Part shown: positions 57,056 to 64,000 of the stretch, in pieces
Numbering within the stretch: position 1 is the first letter of the stretch
How the letters are laid out: every line of letters starts with the position of its first letter
DNA from: Aplectana chamaeleonis
Lineage: Eukaryota; Nematoda; Chromadorea; Rhabditida; Cosmocercidae
Assembly: GCA_029168955.1 (NCBI GenBank)
Contig: JAPDOI010001705.1
Location: forward strand, 62,001-126,000
Direction: 5' to 3'
DNA length: 64,000 nucleotides
Program-made: the position numbers and the translations under genes
Notes under the pieces: model-generated
Databases searched by the model: none
What the model saw: the letters and a program-made list of their open reading frames with translations, nothing else
What the model was told of the DNA's origin: nothing

Positions 57056-57774
57056 TTTACAGCAGCAGGGACTGAAAATGCTAGCCTTTCATGAGTGTCA
57101 CACAGTGCAAAAGGCTGCAAAACCTTTCAGTTCGTTATTCGGGCACAATTTCATCACGCTTCTGACGTTCACAATTCCACCTGCTGTTTTTGGCGCCATT
57201 GTCAAGTAACGAAAACTAGAGTGCAAGTTTCCCCAAGCTCACAGAGCCTGCCGAAACATGATTCTAGCGTTTTGAGCTCTTCGTAACTTTATTAAAAACT
57301 TCAGAGGGTGGAAGCCCTTATGGATTTCTAGGGGCAAGGAGACGGAAATTTTTCTCCACCCGAAGATTGTAAAGAAGGGTTATTGCGGGCGCAGAACACG
57401 ATTATGGGGTACAAATTCAGTTTTAGAAATATTAAGGCAGGCTACGGTGAGCATAATAACAATAAACTCTCTTATCCAAAAATGAACGCTTGTAGTCCCG
57501 TTCAGGGAAAAAAATGCTAAGAAGTCGCATTCCGCTCGGAGCGACCATTTTCTCCAAGTGGCCTTCCCTTGCGAGTGAGCACAATAAAATTCTTGCGAGA
57601 AATGAAGCTCCACCGCGCCCTACAGAAGGAAGTCGTCCAAATTGGCTTGCTGGATGTTTACCTAATTTTGGGAGATTCGCATTTTCCCACTTAGGAATCA
57701 ACACGAAAACCTTCGAACCCTCTCTTCTCGAGTTGCATGCGTCGTGTTAGAAAATAACTAATTCCATCTGAGTT
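57056..57774. other. no gene established downstream of the Clc-like gene
   Basis: An acceptor-like CCTTTCAG at 57136-57143 is followed by a hydrophobic frame (FITLLTFTIPPAVFGAIVK) and a stop, but no partner exon is found. ORFs at 57430-57750 overlap on both strands. Confidence 0.4.
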
Positions 57775-57913
57775 CTTAGGGGTCGTTTATACTCCCGCCG
57801 CCGAGCGGCGCGGCACAGTGCATCTCTGTAATATTGATCACGCGGCGCGGCATGATCGGTATTGCAGAACTGCACTTTGCCGAGCCGCTCGGGGGCGGAA
57901 GTATAAACGACCC
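57775..57913. mobile_element. small MITE with TTA target site (first of a tandem pair)
   Basis: GGGGTCGTTTATACTCCCGC and its reverse complement bound a 135-bp GC-rich hairpin flanked by TTA. A 3-bp TTA duplication is typical of PIF/Harbinger-type elements. Confidence 0.82.
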
Positions 57914-58054
57914 CTTAGGGGTCGTTTATACTTCCACCGCCGAGCGGCGCGGAACAGTGCATTCCTGCAATATTGATCACGCGGTGCGGCACGATCGATA
58001 CTATGGGATTGCACTTCGCTGCGCCGCTCGGCGGCGGAATTATAAACGACGCCT
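57911..58054. mobile_element. small MITE with TTA target site (second of a tandem pair)
   Basis: A second copy of the same hairpin starting at the TTA that ends the first copy and ending GACGCC-TTA. The two differ by scattered substitutions, so the pair is not a very recent tandem duplication. Confidence 0.82.
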
Positions 58055-58710
58055 TAAGCCGCGTACATACTTATGCGGCGGGTCGCCGCGTTAGCATTCT
58101 TTGAACATGGAAATAACAAGCGAAAAAAAGGAAAGGGTACTTGAGTAAGACGAAGAATCAGGTTTTCTGGATTACGGTAGGATAGATACTGTGTATACGC
58201 TGTAAACACGCCAATTTCTTGTGGTTCCTGCGCGTGGTGGTGTCAACCGCGGGTTGAAGACTGCGAGAGCGCGGGGGTCAGAGGCTGCAGCATCGCGCGT
58301 GCGCCGCGCGCGCAATGAGTGATGAGAATTGCGATTTTATACAGAGAATAGGTGACGTGAGCTGCTTACCCCCAGAGGGACCGCTGCTTTTTTGAACACT
58401 TCAGTTGCTGAGTCGATCAAGGCAGAAAAGGATACGGAACAGTGGCCGGATTCATCAACGGAAAAGACCCGGATTGAGGGTTAGTTTTATGCTGGCTCCT
58501 CACTTCCTTGACCCGTGTTCATACCTAAAATGACGTGCGACCGCGATAGTGCATATCAGCCATAGATTTTCGATCGATTGGGCTAATAGATTAGCTCGCG
58601 TCGCTTGGAGGATGAACCCACCTTTTTGCTGAACGCTCCGTCTGATCATCCTGTTTACCCTTAACCCAATTACTTATCGTAGGTGGATGCGAACCAGTGG
58701 TGTCCTAGTG

Positions 58711-58950
58711 CATAGTCTGTCCGAATGGGACTGTCCGCCCGAGCGGTCGGCGTGCGTGTGGAGCAGCCGTCGCAAAGGCATTATCTTGGAAGAGCCTTCC
58801 CATGGCTGAAAACAACTTATTGGGATACCATTCACTATTCAATTATTCCTGCTAATCGATTTCCAAGATTGAGAAATGCCTTAGCGACAGCAGTTCGTCA
58901 CGCACGCCGACATGGGCAGAGACTCTTTCGGACGGCCTTCACTTTCAACG
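58711..58950. mobile_element. MITE with GTCCGAATGGGACTGTCC end (copy 2)
   Basis: Left GTCCGAATGGGACTGTCCGC and GGCGTGCGTGTGGAGC, right CACGCACGCCGACATGGGCA. Same layout as 17746-17962. Fragments of the ends also lie at 54240-54275 and 54690-54735. Confidence 0.8.
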
Positions 58951-59508
58951 ACGAAGCGACGCGAAACAGTTTGCCATCTAGATTCATCAAAATTCAATAC
59001 AACTGAAGTGCGCTGTCATGCGTCGCTGGAAGTATGAACCCGAGCAAAGGAAATGAAGAGCCACGATAAAACTAAACTTTGACCAAGGTGTTACCCGCTG
59101 ATGAATCCTAACCATGTCCCTTATCCCGCAAGCGATGTCAATCAGCACGGCAGAGTGGTATTGCCACCTGTAGCCCTTTCACCAAATTTACTCAAGCAAA
59201 CAGAAGCGGGGGTGGATCAACTTTCGCGATCGAAACTCAGCTGACCAATGGATGATGTCGGGAGCTCCACAAAACGCAAATAATCGCGTCTGGCAGATTA
59301 GCTAGACTAGATCTGGCGAAAGGCCTATATATGTCGCTGTTCCATTAATAAAAATAAGAAGTAGTATTGTGGAATCGGGCAGTTATCAAATCACTACAAT
59401 CAAAACGTTGCTGAAATTTTATATTATCGTATCTGTGCACGACAAAACTAAAGACAGTCTTCTCAAAGAGAACGTGACATCAGAGAAAACAGAGACAACG
59501 CAGTGTAA

Positions 59509-60298
59509 GTACAATACCCGCGCCAAGTTTTGTAAAAACGGGGGGCATTTGCCAAACTTGGCGAAAAAGCGCCCGACGCTTTTGAACGAAGATGTTTTTG
59601 GACTCTGAAAACGCCATCATATTCACAGCTCAATTTCCTACATGATAATGTACATTGTGGACCAGAGTTCCCTAAAACCGCTTTGTTTTCGAGTGAAATC
59701 GTTTTTGCTGTCGTTTCACAAAAACGTCGCGCGCGGCAAAGTGCGGCGAAACTTTGATTAGCATTTGTACAAGTACTAGAAGAGCAATCTCTATGTTTTC
59801 TTCGTGAATTAGATAAAGTGGGGCTATCTCGAGATCTGTGCAGATTGAATTTTCTGAATTCTTCATTAAGCACGCTTGGGAGCATCCTGAAAAGTCAGAT
59901 TTTTTGTTGCGAAAGCCCCAGACCGATAAATGGAGAATTCCCAACACTGTATCCACACAAATGTCGAGATCGTCCCACCTGCTTCTAATTAACGAAAAAA
60001 AACAGAGGTTGCTCTTCTATTACTTGCACAATTACTACTCGAAGTTTCGCAGCACTTTGCCGCGCGCGATGTTTTTTTTTTGGAACGACCGTAAAAACAA
60101 TTTTACTCGAAAACGAAGCGATTCTAGGTAACTTCGGTCCACAATTCACATTTTTATGTAGGAATTTGAGCTGTCAATACGAAAGCGCTTTCAGAATTCG
60201 AAAACGTCTTCGTCCAAAAAAGTTAAATACATCGGACGCTTTTTTGCCAAGTTTGGCAAATGCTACCCGTTTTTACAAAACTTAGCGCGGGTATTGAA
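59509..60298. mobile_element. foldback element, CAATACCCGCGC family (copy 2)
   Basis: Ends CAATACCCGCGCCAAGTTTT and AAACTTAGCGCGGGTATTG, with the centre near 59900. Same family as 43978-44727. ORFs on either strand are antisense images of each other and are not considered genes. Confidence 0.88.
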
Positions 60299-61094
60299 TA
60301 TCAATTAACGAATTTTACACGTGAGAAAAATGCACTGAGAAACCCGTAATAATGCACTGAGAAAACTGGAAAAAGCAAAACGGGCACAGACAATTTCAAA
60401 GAATGCCATATCGGGGGGACAATCAGAAAAGACATCAACGACACTTCTAGAGTTGCCTCGCTTGTAATACACTCCCGCTTAATTTGATAACCAACTGCTA
60501 TAGACGCACTTACAACAAGAACGAATCCATTCACTTCCTCATGATTTCAACCTAACGTCTTCGTACGTCTATAAAGGCTGTGTGTCCAGAACCGAAAATG
60601 TTAATGAGATTTTGGGAATAAACTAGAAGTTTAGGGAAGCTTGGGCGGCTTCAGCTACAAATACATATGTTGCAACCAAGAGAGCAATATAATAATCAAG
60701 AGGTTTGCGCTGGGAAATGCCAAAAACTTCAAACGATTGGTGCGCGTGCTAACAGTACAAGTTTCACCTCGCTCCGCTTTGCAGAGTTCAAGGAAATTGG
60801 AACTCGCGCCGCTTCGCGAAGCTCGCACATGCTCCCATGCCGCAGAGCTGTGTTCGATTTCTACTCTACATATAAGTTTTCTTGTCAAAAATAAGTGAGC
60901 AGAAAAACCAATGGCGAGATCAAAGTTATCCAGCAACAGGAAGCCCCGCCCACCTTGACGAAATTGTGCGCAGTGTTCTGAAAGCTCCTAACACATACTG
61001 TTCACCGATTCTGACGCTACGCACACTTTTTCCGACGTTTTTTTTGTGAACCCGAAAATCCGCCCAAAATGACGAAATTGAGCGCGCACGTCGT
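60299..61094. other. no gene seen
   Basis: Short ORFs on both strands at 60641-60936 overlap each other and lack splice context. Confidence 0.45.
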
Positions 61095-61172
61095 CAACCT
61101 CTAGTCATCTTCCTCGACGCTCTGCGCGCTCCTCCTAAACTTCTACTCACTTTCCACGACGTTCTTCGCATA
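61095..61172 (-). repeat. decayed remnant of the 42-bp repeat family
   Basis: CTCTGCGCGCTCCTCCTAAA and CACTTTCCACGACGTTCTTC resemble inverted family units. This copy lies outside the Clc-like gene. Confidence 0.5.
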
Positions 61173-61671
61173 AGTAGAGCAATAATGTGCTCTAATTGAA
61201 GAAGATTAAAATTGCGCAAAGTATCGTGTTGGAGTGTTTAGTCACACGAACAGTCTTTGGTCAGACACACAACATAGCGCACTTAAATATAGATAGCGGC
61301 CCCAGGGGTTGGTTGATCCTAAAAGCTCACCTACGCTCGGTGGATCTGTGGAGCCGACTATCCCGATCAAGAAGACTCATCGAACGACCACCAACAACTT
61401 CACCGGGAGTTTTTTTTTCTGTGTGGGAGTGTATATGGGTGGATGCTGCACTCCTTCGATTATACTACTACGAACTGGCATTGAGGAAGAGGTTGGACTG
61501 GGGCTGCCCCTGCACCTGCTGATGGACCTGGATAACTGCCGTAATCAGCTTGTTCCACCTGGTGGCGCCCACCGTCGGCGTGAGACGTTGCTCTAGCACC
61601 ACGATTCAAGACGTCTTCGCGCAACGCGTGGTTTCTCCGGATAGGCTTCCGCTGTTCAAGCGATTCGGAAA

Positions 61672-61999
61672 CTAGCGGCGGGGTGGAGAAATTGCCCGAG
61701 GCCGTCCCAACACCGCTGCTGATTGCCCTGAACCACTGACGGAATCAGCTTGTCGCCCATTGTGGGCTTGACACTGCGAAAAGAGAGCTGGAATAAAGCG
61801 GTGCCTTAGGAGTCCTCCTTTGAAAAGCAACTGTGTATCACTGCCATCAAAGGGCAGCTCTTCCTCCAAATTTAGATCAAGTGCAGTACTTGGCTCATCG
61901 AATTGTTCCCCTTCCTCCAAATTCAGATCAAGGACATTACTCGGTTCAGCAAATTGTTGCTGGAGAGGATTCTTGAGAAAATGTGGCTCCAATCCTGCG
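61672..61999 (-). CDS. acidic-repeat ORF, possible exon of a minus-strand gene
   Basis: The minus-strand frame after an acceptor-like GACGCAG reads LEPHFLKNPLQQQFAEPSNV, then two copies of a 15-to-17-residue acidic repeat with core LDLNLEE (EPSNVLDLNLEE, EPSTALDLNLEE). The repeat is in-frame with synonymous-looking differences, which favours past or present coding. The downstream part could contain a 60-70-bp intron ending TCTTTTCGCAG. A DNA-level duplication links 61500-61600 with 61700-61770. Whether this belongs with the exon at 62105-62269 is unknown. Confidence 0.33.
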
Positions 62000-62025
62000 T
62001 CGTCACATCCACCAATCTGTCTCCT

Positions 62026-62031
62026 TTTATT
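62026..62031 (-). terminator. poly(A) signal for the minus-strand terminal exon
   Basis: TTTATT on the + strand, reading AATAAA on the minus strand, 74 bp downstream of the stop at 62105. Confidence 0.4.
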
Positions 62032-62104
62032 GTTGCCTGCTGGAGGTTTGCCGCGGCCAAGCTTCGTTTATAGAACGCCGCTCTTTCGTTTCTTGACCGA
62101 CGTC

Positions 62105-62269
62105 CTAGCTCTGCCTGCTCTCGTTCTCGAAACCGTAGCCCACACTATACTGCTGCACCGTTCTGGAGGTTTGGAAAGTCGATGAGCAGGTCTGTTGAGC
62201 TTCGACAATGGGCAGCGGCTTGTTTTCCTCGCATCTCGAGTTATCGGTGTACACGAAAACATGGCCAAC
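62105..62269 (-). CDS. probable terminal exon of an unidentified minus-strand gene
   Basis: On the minus strand a strong acceptor (CTCTTTATTCCAG) is followed at 62269 by an open frame of 54 codons reading VGHVFVYTDNSRCEENKPLP, IVEAQQTCSSTFQTSRTVQQ, YSVGYGFENESRQS and TAG. A poly(A) signal (AATAAA on the minus strand, 62031-62026) lies 74 bp beyond the stop. Together these make a convincing 3-prime end. The upstream exons were not established; candidates lie between 62.4 and 63.5 kb. The product is not recognised. Confidence 0.45.
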   Translation of the reverse strand, partial: VGHVFVYTDNSRCEENKPLPIVEAQQTCSSTFQTSRTVQQYSVGYGFENESRQS

Positions 62270-62783
62270 CTGGAATAAAGAGATATACCAAAACGAAGCA
62301 ATGTGAATACAGTCTCGATGCCACACGGCTAGTGAGGGAAAAGGATAATATTTTTTTTGGGAATTATAGTAATCGAAAATCTACCGAAAATCGCTTCTAG
62401 CAATTTATGACGGAGATTCGCAGATTAAAAGCATCAAAGAACATTTGTCGCAGCGCGTCAGCAAAAGGACGAGTTGGCTGCCAACTCCTAGCTGATGAAA
62501 GAGTCGGTCACGACTTGTCTTCGAACAAGATGGGAATGTAAAAACCACCACAAGTTGCTGGTCGTAACGGTGCAAACTGTCCTGATCGAGGCCTTATTTA
62601 GACGAACGCAAAATCGTGCAAAGACTAAGAGATCTCAGCGCGATTGCATTCCATTAGTCATAAAATCTAAAGACATTTGGGAACCTTCGTGAGCGTTAGT
62701 GAGAGCGCATGCTTGAACCTGCAGAGCCCTATCGGGTTTTTGTGAACAGTAGCTTAGTAGAGCTTGCGAACGAAGTTTTCTTT

Positions 62784-62954
62784 CTATGGATAAATCAAAT
62801 CGAATACGCAGCCGTGTTTAACTCTGGCTTCAACATCTTCTATAGCTCCACCGCACACCGTATTTTCATCTTTCCAAACGCGTTTTTCGGCTAAACTGCG
62901 CACAATGTGCTCCAAATGTGCATGCCACAGCCAGTTTCGAACATCGTGAACTTC
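62784..62954 (-). CDS. short minus-strand ORF of protein-like composition
   Basis: About 56 codons reading EVHDVRNWLWHAHLEHIVRS, LAEKRVWKDENTVCGGAIED and VEARVKHGCVFDLIYP before TAG. No start codon or clear splice sites. It may be a transposase-like relic or an exon. No family identified. Confidence 0.2.
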   Translation of the reverse strand, partial: EVHDVRNWLWHAHLEHIVRSLAEKRVWKDENTVCGGAIEDVEARVKHGCVFDLIYP

Positions 62955-63192
62955 TCAGAGCATTTACACGCAACGCGTTTTATTTACAGCCGAGCTGGAG
63001 TACGGTGTCCACCTATTTTTCTCTGTGTTTCCATTACTGCGTTGATGCAACGGCCTCATAAAAACACATTGTAGTTCTATCAGTAAAAGAGTGTACCGTT
63101 TTAAGGATACTGTAGAGATAACTGAACACTCTCCCTCAGTTCGTCGGGAACAATCGAATACGCCAGAAATGAACAGAAACTGCAACTGAATT

Positions 63193-63490
63193 CAGACAAA
63201 TCTCAGGTCGGAATAGATTAGTGGCAGAGCATTTTGATAGCGCTCCGTGAGCTGAAATTTTGCCATGAAGCCGTGTTTTATATAAAACTTGAAAAAAAAA
63301 GTTAAGGAAATGAATGAACCAACCCTGCGATAACAGATGATGTCCCTTGAAGACTTCATCCAAGTTTCAGCTGCCCTTTCTCCAACTATTATGGGTGGCA
63401 ATAAGATGCGCTCAGCAACAACCACATTGAGCACAGCTGGCAAACATTCGTCCCACAGTAGCGATGGGATCGGAGAGGCGTGTTCATTCA
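63193..63490 (-). CDS. possible two-exon minus-strand segment
   Basis: The minus frame from 63490 reads SPIPSLLWDECLPAVLNVVV, AERILLPPIIVGERAAETWM and KSSRDIICYRR, then a donor AGG/GTTGGT. A 72-bp intron ending AAATTTCAG would join LTERYQNALPLIYSDLRFV and TGA. The + strand of the same DNA also has an open frame (63337-63567), so strand is uncertain. Confidence 0.2.
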
Positions 63491-63567
63491 TATACCAACT
63501 AGAAGATCCTCAATTTAATCAGACTGTGGGTGAGAAATTAGTAGAATACGCAAGGCTACATTCATGA

Positions 63568-64000
63568 TTCGTAACACAAGGGGGCAATAAATGTTGCAAA
63601 TCAGAACAAAAACTCACCTATGGAACACCATGAACGAGGAATGTAGGGCATTATAAACTCGTCCTGTTGATATCTCTCCCTTCTGTCCCTGTAACAAGAA
63701 TAGAATTGAGAATTCATTTTCAGGCCTAAGAGTTAACTTGAGGGTCACTCATACGGCAAGAACATCCTGAATCTATATGATCACTGAGCCTCTTTGTCTT
63801 GTACTCAAGCAAGCTCACCTCGCAGAGCATTGCGCTCATTCATTCAAAGCTCTGGTACAGATCGAGCAGAACGACGCCGGGGACCGCATACATGAACGCA
63901 CTGGGGGGAGGGGGCTACGGCACCGAAACGGCAGGCACCGACCAATGACGAAGCGCCGCGACTGCCCTAGCCCAGCCAAACACGTTGATGTACACAACCC
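63568..64000. other. no gene seen at the right edge
   Basis: No open frame of note. The last 150 bp are GC-rich (GGCACCGACC, CGCCGCGACTGC). Confidence 0.4.

Noticed and set aside
59463..60131. ORFs on both strands at 59.5-60.1 kb (140, 94 and 97 codons)
   Set aside because: They are images of the two arms of a foldback element. Similar ORFs appear at 43.9-44.9 kb in the related element without frame conservation.

Overview
This window is nuclear DNA of a multicellular eukaryote, most probably a clade V (strongylid or rhabditid, hookworm-like) nematode. The grounds are short introns (56 and 104 bp) with TTTCAG-type acceptors, a start codon 6 bp behind an acceptor-like site with no obvious upstream coding exon (the pattern of spliced-leader trans-splicing), AATAAA poly(A) signals, and a very dense load of small inverted-repeat elements. 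The species assignment is inference.

One gene can be assembled convincingly. Seven exons on the + strand, from 29861 to 55187, join in phase into a 268-residue four-transmembrane protein of the claudin superfamily. It has a W-GLW-C-C extracellular signature, and in overall layout it fits the nematode Clc-like family. The coding sequence is only about 0.8 kb of a 25.3-kb span. Introns 2 (10.9 kb) and 5 (8.8 kb) hold most of the notable repeats.

The most striking structure is a superfamily of tandem repeats built on a 21-bp unit, usually as a 42-bp dimer, at six places (27.6-29.15, 33.35-33.6, 36.9-41.27, 45.96-47.2, 48.6-48.9 and 50.1-50.2 kb), with a degenerate remnant at 61.1 kb. The largest array has about 104 dimers and higher-order periods of 252 and about 502 bp. 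The two biggest intronic arrays share a 5-prime flanking module, and array ends adjoin ATTCG-rich blocks or a long foldback element. This suggests arrays carried by composite mobile elements. An unrelated array at 2.0-2.5 kb also has a 21-bp period.

Layout: 1-27.6 kb is intergenic or unassigned DNA with MITE families (often in inverted pairs), a decayed LINE reverse-transcriptase fragment beside an EF-1-beta-like scrap (15.0-15.4 kb), and an unassigned exon-like ORF (22.7-23.1 kb). 27.6-29.15 kb is a tandem array upstream of the gene. 29.86-55.4 kb is the Clc-like gene. 55.6-61.1 kb is MITE-rich intergenic DNA. 61.5-63.5 kb contains weak evidence of minus-strand coding sequence, including one plausible terminal exon. 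The very long ORFs (up to 1521 codons) over the arrays are artefacts of a repeat length divisible by three.
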